Source of the DNA: CAZIVP01 sp964542915
GTDB taxonomy: Bacteria; Calditrichota; Calditrichia; Calditrichales; Calditrichaceae
Direction: 5' to 3'
Assembly (NCBI GenBank): GCA_964542915.1
Contig: CAZIVP010000001.1
Span: 633,856 to 697,855 of the forward strand
Length of the DNA stretch: 64,000 nucleotides
Shown in pieces: positions 35,936 through 44,457 of this stretch (the stretch's first letter is position 1; every line of letters begins with the position of its first letter). The notes beneath the pieces are model-generated. The model was not told the DNA's origin. It searched no databases and saw nothing but the letters and a program-made list of their open reading frames with translations. A program made the position numbers and the translations under genes.

Positions 35936-37162
35936 TTAAATATTAAATCGATTAGCCGAAAAGTTGAGCGCCAATCCCATCATTAATAAAATGACCATCA
36001 AAAACGAGCCGCCGTAACTAATAAACGGCAGAGGCAGGCCCGTTACAGGAGCAAATCCGATTGTCATACCGATATTTATAACCACGTGAAATATCAAAAT
36101 GGCGACGATGCCGATTAAGGCAATACTCGAAAAGACGGATCGCACCAATGTTGCCAGGTTTAACAGATACAGAAGCAATATTAAATAAATTCCCAATACG
36201 AAACTACTTCCGAAGAAGCCCCATTCTTCTCCAATCACCGAAAAGATGAAGTCCGTGTGTTGGGCAGGTAAAAACTTCAATTGTGTTTGTGAGCCCTGCA
36301 TGAATCCTTTTCCCCATGCGCCTCCCGAACCGATCGCTACGCGGCTCTGGATGACCTGGTATCCGGAACCGCGGGGATCCGCTTCCGGATTGATAAAACT
36401 GATGATACGTTGTTGCTGGTACGGTCTGAGTTGCTGCCACATAACCGGCGTCGTTAAGCCGACTGTTATATGTAAAGCCAGAACGGCGAGGGATACCCAG
36501 ACGCTACGCCGTGAAAGAAAAAGTAGGATAACGATGATAAAAATCCAGGCGGCGAATGCAATGTTATGGAAGGCGAGCGCAGCCGAAATGGCCGGTGCAA
36601 TCAAAATGAGGCCAAAAAACCAATCCAGACCGGCCCAAAAAACGATGGGAATCAACAGCACTGCAAAAACAAGCGCTGTACCGAGATCCGGTTGGCGGGC
36701 TACAAGTATCATGGGCAACAAAATGAGCGCGGCAATAATTATGAAATTTTTAAAACGGTTTATATTAACTTTCGGCGTCGATATGTACTTCGCCGCCGCC
36801 AGTATCGTAGCCAATTTTGCGAATTCCGAGGGTTGAAGCCGCACGAATCCAAAATCAAGCCAGCGTTCGGCGCCCTGGCCCTGAATACCGAATGCAGTTA
36901 CTAAAAGCAGAGAAACGATCGCCAAACCATAAATATGATAAGCATAGCGTTTTATAACGCGCAATGGGATGAGGGAGACGAGAAACATGACCAGGATTCC
37001 GAAAACGGAAAAGGCGACCTGTTTGGTGAAATAAATATTTTTTTCAAGACCGGCGGCATGGGTTGCGCTGTAAACGGCGACCAATCCTATGCCAATAAGA
37101 ACCAGTACAAGTAAAAATAAAAACCAGTCTGTATTCCGAAATATATTAAAACGGCGCATCAT
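35936..37162 (-). CDS. rodA: Elongation SEDS glycosyltransferase RodA
   Basis: Membrane peptidoglycan polymerase of the rod complex, partner of PBP2. 408 residues, about ten helices, with FVRLQPSEFAKLATILAAAKY, RQPDLGTALVF and GLPLPFISYGGSFL. The start overlaps the end of mrdA by four bases behind GGGGAG. It is the last gene of the mreB-mreC-mreD-mrdA-rodA operon. Confidence 0.95.
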   Translation of the reverse strand: MMRRFNIFRNTDWFLFLLVLVLIGIGLVAVYSATHAAGLEKNIYFTKQVAFSVFGILVMFLVSLIPLRVIKRYAYHIYGLAIVSLLLVTAFGIQGQGAERWLDFGFVRLQPSEFAKLATILAAAKYISTPKVNINRFKNFIIIAALILLPMILVARQPDLGTALVFAVLLIPIVFWAGLDWFFGLILIAPAISAALAFHNIAFAAWIFIIVILLFLSRRSVWVSLAVLALHITVGLTTPVMWQQLRPYQQQRIISFINPEADPRGSGYQVIQSRVAIGSGGAWGKGFMQGSQTQLKFLPAQHTDFIFSVIGEEWGFFGSSFVLGIYLILLLYLLNLATLVRSVFSSIALIGIVAILIFHVVINIGMTIGFAPVTGLPLPFISYGGSFLMVILLMMGLALNFSANRFNI

Positions 37163-39024
37163 TCTCCCCGGTTTTGAATGGGCATGGGTTGGTATTCGCC
37201 TGCATCGAATAAAATATCCAGAGAATCTTCTGGTTGCGTTACCGTCGTATCGGGTTTTGCAAACACCCGCGGTATCAGCCGGTCGTAAAAATATTTCTCG
37301 AGAAATTTCCGCGCCAACGGAGCGGCGACGCCGCCCCCGCTGCCGGCATTTTCAACAATAACGGCGACGGCGATTTCCGGCATTTTATAGGGTGCAAACG
37401 CCATAAACCAGGCGTGCGTGTCGCCATGGGGATTTTGAGCCGTACCCGTTTTACCGGCCATATCGATGCCGGGAACCTTGCCCAGCCAGCCGGTTCCGCC
37501 GTTTACAACGCGATGCATCCCTTCCCGAACGATGTTGTAAACTTCATCCGAAATGTTTTGAACATAGTGCGTTTCAACCGGAAATCGTGTAATCGATTGC
37601 GTATTATACTCATAAATATAATCGACCAGATGGGGCGTATGATACACCCCGCGATTGGCCAGGATCATGGTAAATTGAGCCAGTTGCAAGGGCGTTACCA
37701 ACAATTCCCCCTGGCCAATGGCTAGATTGGCCAGATTACCGCGTGTCCAGCCGTTTTTACCGTAAATTCTGTCAAAATAATCCCGGGTTGGAACCAGTCC
37801 GTTGTTTTCATTGGGAAGATCGACGCCGGTAAAAGCGCCGAAACCTAACATTTGGCTGTAACGCGACCAGTTGTCGAGACCGATTTTAAGCCCCAATTGG
37901 TAAAAATAAACGTTGCAGGAGCCTTTAATGGCCCCCAGAAGATCAACCGTACCGTGTCCTTCCGGTTTCCAGCAATGGACGGTTTTGCGGCCGATGCGGT
38001 AGTAACCCGGACAATAGGCTTCCCATTCTTTTGTAATAATATCTTCCTGCAAAGCAGCGATGGCGGCAACGATTTTATAGGTCGAGCCGGGCGGATATGC
38101 GCTTTGGATGGTTCGCGAATACAACGGGTGCGCATCATTTTCCATCAGCGCTTTCCAGATTTCGGGATCGATTTTACCGGTTAGCAAACGCGGATCAAAA
38201 TCGGGTTTACTCACCATGGCAAGAATGCCGCCGTTACGGACGTCGATAGCGACAAGGGCGCCGCGTTTATCGACAAACAAGGATTCGGCGAACTGTTGCT
38301 GCTGGTAATCCATATACAAATGCAGATCGCTGCCGTGCACAGGCGGTACATTAAGCGTGCTGTCGTACATACCAAGGACCCGGCCTGCGGCATCCACGCG
38401 TTCGTAATAGACCCCTTTGGAGCCTCTCAATTCCAAATCATATTCCTTTTCAAGGCCGGTTTTCCCCACCATTTCTCCGGTTTCGTATACGGGTTGAAGG
38501 ATTTGCTCACGGGGGGTCACTTCACCTATGGTACCGAAAATATGCGGCGAGGCGACTTCATCGGGATAATACCGTTTGGGTTCTTTCAGAATCACCAGGC
38601 CCGGCAGATAAATTCGATTTTCTTCCAGCCGGATCAACTGGCGGTGGCTTATATCGCGTGCAATGACAATGGGGCGATAGCCGTAATCACGGGCTATTTT
38701 TTCTTTGATTTCATCAACATTCAATTCAAGTATTTCCACGATGCGTTTCAAGGTGGAATCGCTCACGACTTTCGGTATAAGGGCGGCGGCAAAGGCAGGC
38801 CGGTTATCAACCAGAATATTGCCGTGGCGGTCCTTGATCATTCCGCGTACCGGTAATACCGGTGTTTTACGAATACTGTTATCCAGCGACTTCTGAAGAT
38901 AGATATCTCTTTTATGAATCTGCAAGCGAAAAAAACCAAAGATCAGAAAAGCAAATAATAACACGATAATGATAGAATAGATCAATAAGCGCTTCTGCAA
39001 AAAGGGACGATCCAAATACTCCAT
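37159..39024 (-). CDS. mrdA: Penicillin-binding protein 2 (elongation transpeptidase)
   Basis: Class B PBP that cross-links lateral wall. 621 residues: a membrane helix at about 12-32, the N-terminal module with RGMIKDRHGNILVDNRPA, and a transpeptidase domain with Ser314 (PPGSTYK), GSCNVYFY in the SxN region and KTGTAQNPHG. GLDNWSRYSQMLGFG is typical of PBP2. Its start lies two bases after the mreD stop. Confidence 0.95.
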   Translation of the reverse strand: MEYLDRPFLQKRLLIYSIIIVLLFAFLIFGFFRLQIHKRDIYLQKSLDNSIRKTPVLPVRGMIKDRHGNILVDNRPAFAAALIPKVVSDSTLKRIVEILELNVDEIKEKIARDYGYRPIVIARDISHRQLIRLEENRIYLPGLVILKEPKRYYPDEVASPHIFGTIGEVTPREQILQPVYETGEMVGKTGLEKEYDLELRGSKGVYYERVDAAGRVLGMYDSTLNVPPVHGSDLHLYMDYQQQQFAESLFVDKRGALVAIDVRNGGILAMVSKPDFDPRLLTGKIDPEIWKALMENDAHPLYSRTIQSAYPPGSTYKIVAAIAALQEDIITKEWEAYCPGYYRIGRKTVHCWKPEGHGTVDLLGAIKGSCNVYFYQLGLKIGLDNWSRYSQMLGFGAFTGVDLPNENNGLVPTRDYFDRIYGKNGWTRGNLANLAIGQGELLVTPLQLAQFTMILANRGVYHTPHLVDYIYEYNTQSITRFPVETHYVQNISDEVYNIVREGMHRVVNGGTGWLGKVPGIDMAGKTGTAQNPHGDTHAWFMAFAPYKMPEIAVAVIVENAGSGGGVAAPLARKFLEKYFYDRLIPRVFAKPDTTVTQPEDSLDILFDAGEYQPMPIQNRGE

Positions 39025-39026
39025 GA

Positions 39027-39512
39027 TTATTCACTAAAATAGGGTTTGGTGAATAAATTAAGAATAAACATGATTACCGTTGTATAGATAGTATTGGGAA
39101 ACACCCGGCTGTAAATGAGATAGCCGAATGAAATATCGGTAATAAACTGATAAAAGGCATACACAATCAACTCGTGCAAAAGGATCAGGCTGACGAAGAG
39201 TAAATAAAAGAGCGTCCCTTCCACACCAAATCGTCCGAGTTTACCCGCGGCATAGCCGGCGATACTTTTGGGTAATGCGGTAATACCGACCGGAAGGCTG
39301 CTGAGCGAGTCCTGGATTAAACCCAAAACAAAACCAGCCGTGCTGCCTTTAATGCTGCCAAATCGTTTACCCATGAAAAGCACGATGATCAAAACGAACT
39401 CCGGCCGCCATACATTGATCTGGATAAAAGGCACCAGAAGGCTTTGCAGCAGAATACTGCTGATACCGAATATCAGCAAGAGATAGACGTAATAGCGGGT
39501 TTCATGGTTCAT
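39027..39512 (-). CDS. mreD: Rod shape-determining protein MreD
   Basis: Small membrane protein (161 residues, about five to six helices) of the elongasome. Family conservation is low, but FIQINVWRPEFVLIIVLFMG, GSIKGSTAGFVLGLIQDSL and the position between mreC and mrdA fit. The start overlaps the mreC end by 11 bases, with GGAGG upstream. Confidence 0.9.
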   Translation of the reverse strand: MNHETRYYVYLLLIFGISSILLQSLLVPFIQINVWRPEFVLIIVLFMGKRFGSIKGSTAGFVLGLIQDSLSSLPVGITALPKSIAGYAAGKLGRFGVEGTLFYLLFVSLILLHELIVYAFYQFITDISFGYLIYSRVFPNTIYTTVIMFILNLFTKPYFSE

Positions 39513-40302
39513 GGTTGGTAGTTTCCTCCATGATGAGCACTTCTTCCAAACGCTTGAAATTAACGGCCGGTTTCACCTGGATGTTTTGAAACAGTTTGCG
39601 GTGGTCTTTCTCGACCTTCGATACAACCCCGACTTTAATTTTGGGCGGAAAAATGCGGCTTAAACCCGAGGTGAATAGAACATCGCCCCTTTTGATTACG
39701 ATGGTGTTGGGAACATTCTGGAGTAACAGTTGGTTGCCGCCGTCCCATGCAACCATACCCAATTCGCGGTTGCGTTGCACCCGTACACTAACCCGGCTGT
39801 TGGGATCGAGTAAAATCTGACAAATGGCATATTCATCGGAAATCTTCACAATTTTCCCCACCAGACCACCCGCTGTAATGACGGCTGCGTTTTTATCCAC
39901 TTTTGGCAAATCTCCCGACGAAAGGAGTAATCCGCTCACGTAATCCTGTGGGCTAAATCCGATGACCGTTGCCGGGATAAAGGTATGTCTGCTTTCGTAC
40001 TTGAATTGTAATAACTTACGCAGCCGCATGTTTTCCAGCAGAGCATCCTGCAGTTGAAAATTTTCCAGAGCCAGTCGGGTATTCTGAGCACGCAGCCGGC
40101 GATTTTCTTCATATAGGGCAAAATATGAGGTAATGCGATTGACGGTTCGGTCCAAAAATCCGATGCTTGCAAGGCTGCTGGATCGCAACCCCTCCAGGAT
40201 TCTGTTTTCGCTCACGGTCATCATAAGAACGGAAAGAATGATATATATGAACAACAGAATTGATTCGCGATAACGGCCTAAAATTTGCCTTATAATATTC
40301 AC
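39502..40302 (-). CDS. mreC: Rod shape-determining protein MreC
   Basis: Bitopic scaffold of the elongasome. 266 residues: one membrane helix at about 12-30, a coiled coil (YEENRRLRAQNTRLALEN), and the periplasmic double beta-barrel with VIGFSPQDYVSGLLLSSG, VITAGGLVGKI and GDVLFTSGLSRIFPP. It starts with GTG at 40302 and has only a weak ribosome site, 80 bases after mreB. Confidence 0.94.
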   Translation of the reverse strand: MNIIRQILGRYRESILLFIYIILSVLMMTVSENRILEGLRSSSLASIGFLDRTVNRITSYFALYEENRRLRAQNTRLALENFQLQDALLENMRLRKLLQFKYESRHTFIPATVIGFSPQDYVSGLLLSSGDLPKVDKNAAVITAGGLVGKIVKISDEYAICQILLDPNSRVSVRVQRNRELGMVAWDGGNQLLLQNVPNTIVIKRGDVLFTSGLSRIFPPKIKVGVVSKVEKDHRKLFQNIQVKPAVNFKRLEEVLIMEETTNHEP

Positions 40303-40382
40303 GGTAAACGCGCCAACTTTTCTTTACAAACGATCGGACGGTTTTGTCATTAAAAACGGAAAGTTATTGCTGCGCCGCATGC

Positions 40383-41417
40383 TCAGATCGGCCGGCGGTG
40401 CCGTAAGAGCACTTTTTCGTAGCGCTCTGGAAACTCCAGTATCTTGTCAACGCCGCGCGCCACACAGGTGAGCGGATCTTCGGCGATATGGATTGCCATG
40501 GATGTTTCATCGCGCAGACGAATATCCATATTTTTAAGCAAGGCGCCGCCTCCGGTTAGAATAATGCCGCGATCGAGCACATCCGAGGCCAGTTCGGGCG
40601 GCGTGCGTTCCAGTGAAATTTTTACCGCTTCCACAACCGTCATGATGCTATCCTCCAGAGCTTCGCGTATTTCCTTTGAGGTGATGTCAATGGTTTTTGG
40701 AATGCCGTCCACCAGATCGCGGCCTTTTATCTGAGTTTCGATTTCTTCCTCCAGAGCGGCTGCCGAACCGATATCGCATTTGATCTTTTCCGCGGTCTTT
40801 TCGCCGATGAGCAGGTTATAATTCTTTTTGAAATATTGAATAATGGCATTGTTCATTTCATCTCCGCCGATTCGGATCGAGGTGTGGTGAACAATGCCGT
40901 TAAGGGAAATCACAGCGATTTCGGAAGTGCCGCCGCCGATGTCTACAATCATATTACCCACGGGCTCATGGATTTGAATGCCCACGCCGATAGCGGCGGC
41001 CATGGCTTCCGCCACCAGGTTAACCTCTTTGGCGCCGGCGCGCTCGGCGGAATCCCGAACGGCTCGTTTTTCAACTTCCGTAATACCGGAAGGGACGCAG
41101 ACGGCGATTTTGCCGACCATCATGCGATTCACATTGGCCTTTTTGATGAACTCACGAATCATGATTTCGGTGGCTTCAAAATCCGCAATGACGCCGTCTT
41201 TCAGCGGACGGATTGTTACAATATCCTGGTGGGTGCGACCAAGCATCTCACGTGCTTCATTGCCAACGGCGACTACCCGATCAGAGTTCTCTTCCAGAGC
41301 AATAATCGAGGGTTCGTTGACAACAACGCCGCGGCCGCGGACTGTGATCAAGGTATTGGCGGTTCCCAGGTCAATTCCAATATCGGATGAGAAGAAATTC
41401 AAAAAAGATAAGGCCAT
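40383..41417 (-). CDS. mreB: Rod shape-determining actin homologue MreB
   Basis: Filament-forming actin-like ATPase that guides lateral wall synthesis. 344 residues with IGIDLGTANTLI, VDIGGGTSEIAVI and ILTGGGALLKNMD. ATG 41417 follows AAGGAA. It opens the elongation operon, and a promoter candidate lies about 85-110 bases upstream. Confidence 0.96.
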   Translation of the reverse strand: MALSFLNFFSSDIGIDLGTANTLITVRGRGVVVNEPSIIALEENSDRVVAVGNEAREMLGRTHQDIVTIRPLKDGVIADFEATEIMIREFIKKANVNRMMVGKIAVCVPSGITEVEKRAVRDSAERAGAKEVNLVAEAMAAAIGVGIQIHEPVGNMIVDIGGGTSEIAVISLNGIVHHTSIRIGGDEMNNAIIQYFKKNYNLLIGEKTAEKIKCDIGSAAALEEEIETQIKGRDLVDGIPKTIDITSKEIREALEDSIMTVVEAVKISLERTPPELASDVLDRGIILTGGGALLKNMDIRLRDETSMAIHIAEDPLTCVARGVDKILEFPERYEKVLLRHRRPI

Positions 41418-41765
41418 TGATGTGTTTCCTTCCAGTATAAATCGTCGTTCGCATTACCGCCGATGTCACGGCAGTAAAAATCATTGAATTAAAATCCTTA
41501 AAATTAAGGAATTATTAAAATTTAGTCAATTTATAATTGCCGTTTTAAAGAATGGTTATTAGGCAAATTGGTTCATTTTAAAAGATGTGAATCTTCGTTA
41601 GGCATTTTGAAGGCTTGTTTGAAGGAACGGGTTTAAATTTTACAACGGCATATTCGGTTGGGGACGCAGTACGTTTGTTTGCGGTATGTTCCGGGAGGCG
41701 CCCCCCCGTGCCGGGTGTAAAAACAGTGCGACGCCTTACGCTTGGAAATAGGAATTGTTTTACGA
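41418..41765. other. Gap between mreB and the LD-carboxypeptidase gene
   Basis: About 350 bases. The left part is AT-rich and carries the mreB promoter candidate. The right part is the 3' side of the carboxypeptidase gene, with a C7 run near 41701-41707. A minus-strand open frame overlapping the carboxypeptidase stop has no family-like sequence and I do not call it. Confidence 0.35.
41501..41529 (-). promoter_or_regulatory. Promoter candidate of the mreB operon
   Basis: On the - strand, TTGACT (41524-41529), a 17-base spacer and TAATTT (41501-41506). A small inverted repeat CCTTAA-AA-TTAAGG (41496-41509) covers the -10 box and could be an operator, though it may be chance in AT-rich DNA. Confidence 0.4.
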
Positions 41766-42695
41766 TCATCCCGATTTAAAGGGATTGTTAAATTGAACCC
41801 ATTTTTCATCGTTGTTAACCCGGCATTTAACGCCGATGGGCATGGAAATTTTACGGGCGCCGTGGCCGTAAGGGAAGTTATAGATCACCGGATACGGAGC
41901 ATCGTAAAAATAATCCCGTAGTACATCTTCAATGGAAAAGCCCTGGCGGTCGGGATTGTCATCCATACAATCCAGAAAATTTCCGAGGATTAATCCTCGG
42001 ATGTCGTTGAACATGCCGCTTTGTTTAAGCTGCGCCAGATAGCGGTCCACCTTGTATGGCTCTTCGCCCACATCTTCCAAAAATAGAATGTTGCCGCGGT
42101 AATCCGGTGAATAGGGCGTCCCTATCTGGTGGGCGACCATCGATAAGCAACCGCCGAGGAGCACCCCCTCGCTTTGACCTGCTTGCCAGATACGGGTATT
42201 GTTATCTTCAACATCAAAATAGTAGCGGTAGATATTGGCCTCATTATAGACCTGATCCCAAAAGTGTTTGGCAGTGAAGTCCGGTATGTCGCCCATTTCC
42301 ACTGCGGCCATAGGCCCGGAAAGCGAAGGTATGCCTGTCTTTTGGAAAATGGCCAGTTGCAGAGTGGTAATATCCGAATATCCGACCAGCAGTTTTGGAT
42401 TACGGTTAATGAGTTGGTAGTCAAGTTGGTGTAAAAGCCGCAGCGTTCCCCATCCGCCGCGTGCACATATAATGGCGTCAATTTCGGGCTTGCTGAACAT
42501 GGCATGCAGATCCTTTAAACGCAGGGCGTCATCGCCTGCAAAATAGCCGTGCTTTGCCTCGAGGCTCTCGCCGCGTTGTACTTTATAGCCCAGCTTTTCA
42601 AGATATTGGATACCTTTTTCGAGTTTGTCTTTTTTGGGCGGAAATGCCGGCGCCACTACGCCGATGGTTCCATTCTTTCTTAAGGGTTTAATCAT
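41766..42695 (-). CDS. LD-carboxypeptidase, peptidase family S66
   Basis: Cleaves the terminal D-alanine from muramoyl tetrapeptides during wall recycling; homologous to LdcA. About 309 residues. The N-terminal part has GTIGVVAPAFPP and ICARGGWGTLRLL. The nucleophile lies in LVGYSDITTL, and the glutamate and histidine are in LFLEDVGEEPYKVDRYL and PYGHGARKISMPIG. I start at ATG 42695, which has AAGGAA seven bases upstream; a longer frame to 42758 has no such site. It sits next to the mre operon but is separately placed. A TTGACA box at 42741-42746 could be part of its promoter, without a convincing -10 box. Confidence 0.87.
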   Translation of the reverse strand: MIKPLRKNGTIGVVAPAFPPKKDKLEKGIQYLEKLGYKVQRGESLEAKHGYFAGDDALRLKDLHAMFSKPEIDAIICARGGWGTLRLLHQLDYQLINRNPKLLVGYSDITTLQLAIFQKTGIPSLSGPMAAVEMGDIPDFTAKHFWDQVYNEANIYRYYFDVEDNNTRIWQAGQSEGVLLGGCLSMVAHQIGTPYSPDYRGNILFLEDVGEEPYKVDRYLAQLKQSGMFNDIRGLILGNFLDCMDDNPDRQGFSIEDVLRDYFYDAPYPVIYNFPYGHGARKISMPIGVKCRVNNDEKWVQFNNPFKSG

Positions 42696-42998
42696 ACGGA
42701 ATTCCTTTTTACCGATATAAACAAATTGCGTTATGGTTCTTGTCAAATGTTCAATCAAAAGCTAACAGGAAATCGTTTGTTGCGCAAAGAAACTTTAGTT
42801 CCCGAAAACAATTTTGGCGAATTGGTCGCTTATTAATAGCGGCGGGAAAAAAATTTGAAGCCGTTATAAAATGCTTGTTATAATAGTTACGACGGCAGAT
42901 AAAATCTGTGCGTCGGGATTGTTCTTTAAATACATAAGTCTTACTTTATCAATTGATGGGAGAAGCTAAACAATAAACATTAGAAGAAAGCGAGGTAC
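42696..42998. other. Divergent intergenic region before the phosphoglycerate dehydrogenase gene
   Basis: About 300 bases between divergent genes. It contains the + strand promoter candidate at 42854-42883 and the - strand TTGACA box at 42741-42746. No other feature was recognised. Confidence 0.4.
42854..42883 (+). promoter_or_regulatory. Promoter candidate of the phosphoglycerate dehydrogenase gene
   Basis: TTGAAG (42854-42859), an 18-base spacer and a perfect TATAAT (42878-42883) with an extended -10 TGT. It leaves a leader of about 110 bases. Confidence 0.55.
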
Positions 42999-43925
42999 AT
43001 GATGTCAAAAATATTAGTAGCTACCGAAAAGCCATTTCATCCCAATGCCATCACACAAATGCGAGAAATCGTTCAAAATGCCGGGCACCAGATGCAGTTG
43101 CTGGAAAAGTACGGCGATAAGTCGGAGCTTACCGGGGCGCTGGCCGACTCCGAAGCGTTAATTGTGCGCAGCGATAAAATCACATCTGAGGTTATTGCCG
43201 AAGGTAAAAAATTGAAGATAATTGTGCGCGGCGGCGCCGGGTATGATAACATTGATTTGGATGCGGCCAGCGCCCGAAATATTGTGGTAATGAACACGCC
43301 GGGACAAAATGCCAATGCCGTTGCCGAATTGGCGCTGGGCATGATGGTGTATTCTGCACGCAATCTATTCAACGGTAAACCCGGCACGGAATTACGGGGC
43401 AAAACACTTGGTATTCAGGCCTATGGCAATGTGGGGCGCCGGGTGGCGCAAATTGCGCAGGGATTTGGTATGAAAATCTCAGCGCATGATCCCTTCCTTT
43501 CCAAAGAAACGATCGAACGGGATGGGCTCGAATGGGTGGAAGATGTGGAATCGCTTTACCGCAAAAATCAATATGTTTCGGTGCATATCCCTGCCAACGA
43601 CAAAACCATAAAATCCATTAATTACGCATTGCTATCGACGATGCCGGAGGGCGCCGTCCTCGTTAATACGGCGCGTAAGGAGATCATAGACGAAGAAGGA
43701 TTGCTGCAAATGTTTGCCCAGCGTGACGATTTCAATTACGTCTCTGATATAGCGCCCGATTGCCAACAGGAAATTGCTTCCAATTATCCGGGTCGTTACT
43801 ATTTTACACCGAAGAAAATGGGTGCCCAGACAGCGGAAGCCAATATTAATGCCGGCATCGCCGCTGCAAATCAGATTATTAAGTTTTTCGAGAAAGGCGA
43901 TACCACGTTTCAGGTTAATAAATAA
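42999..43925 (+). CDS. serA: D-3-phosphoglycerate dehydrogenase, lysine (type III) class
   Basis: First step of serine synthesis from 3-phosphoglycerate with NAD. 308 residues, a short form without ACT regulatory domains. The Rossmann stretch reads TLGIQAYGNVGRRVA, with alanine for the usual first glycine. The position of the catalytic histidine in ordinary SerA (TPH-x-G) is Lys272 in TPKKMGAQT. This matches the class of Bacteroidetes and Entamoeba enzymes in which lysine acts as the catalytic base. Arg in VRGGAGYDNID and Glu/Asp near ISDIAPD fit. ATG 42999 and 43002 are both possible behind GCGAGG. serC is not adjacent. A related 2-hydroxyacid dehydrogenase remains possible. Confidence 0.82.
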   Translation: MMSKILVATEKPFHPNAITQMREIVQNAGHQMQLLEKYGDKSELTGALADSEALIVRSDKITSEVIAEGKKLKIIVRGGAGYDNIDLDAASARNIVVMNTPGQNANAVAELALGMMVYSARNLFNGKPGTELRGKTLGIQAYGNVGRRVAQIAQGFGMKISAHDPFLSKETIERDGLEWVEDVESLYRKNQYVSVHIPANDKTIKSINYALLSTMPEGAVLVNTARKEIIDEEGLLQMFAQRDDFNYVSDIAPDCQQEIASNYPGRYYFTPKKMGAQTAEANINAGIAAANQIIKFFEKGDTTFQVNK

Positions 43926-44098
43926 GGATAATGCGTGACGGCAGCAGCATTTGAAATACCTGTTGATTATTTGAGTGGGCCGGAATTTGCCTGAGCGCAC
44001 GGTTACCGCAAAATGGAATATTATATTTCAAATTTAGTTTAATGGAACGGATCATTCGTTAGGGGACGCGTTCCGAACTTAATCGTTAAGGTTGTTTT

Positions 44099-44311
44099 AT
44101 GGAACAAAATCAAAAAAAGAAACGAACGATGTGCGCGGTGTTTCCTGACATGCCCTGTCCGCGGGGCGAAGAAGGCAGCATGGAATGTAAAGTACGCCTG
44201 GAAGAAGGGTATAATCCCATGACTGATTTCAACGATTACGCCATGATGCATTGCGCGATTCTGCGTTCACGTCAGGAGCGCGGAGAGAAGGATCGTAACG
44301 ATCTGATGTAA
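44099..44311 (+). CDS. Small cysteine-containing hypothetical protein
   Basis: I do not recognise the family. 70 residues, hydrophilic, with four cysteines (12, 20, 30, 52), many methionines and charged ends (KKKR near the start, RQERGEKDRND near the end). It could bind a metal or be a small cytosolic factor. AAGG lies about eight bases before ATG 44099. It stands between the phosphoglycerate dehydrogenase gene and the E1 gene with gaps of about 170 and 150 bases, so it may be monocistronic. Confidence 0.5.
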   Translation: MEQNQKKKRTMCAVFPDMPCPRGEEGSMECKVRLEEGYNPMTDFNDYAMMHCAILRSRQERGEKDRNDLM

Positions 44312-44457
44312 TTGATGTTTTTCTCCATATTATGATCGATACATATATAAAATTCTATGCTCGGGTAGCAGAATAGCGTGCATCCCATATCTTTATCCGA
44401 AGAATGAGCGTCTTGGCATTTTTTATTGTTATGGAATGAATTAGGAGTAATTTTATT

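Noticed and set aside
41578..41769. Minus-strand open frame after the LD-carboxypeptidase stop
   Set aside because: The sequence shows no domain-like pattern and the start overlaps the stop codon without a ribosome site.
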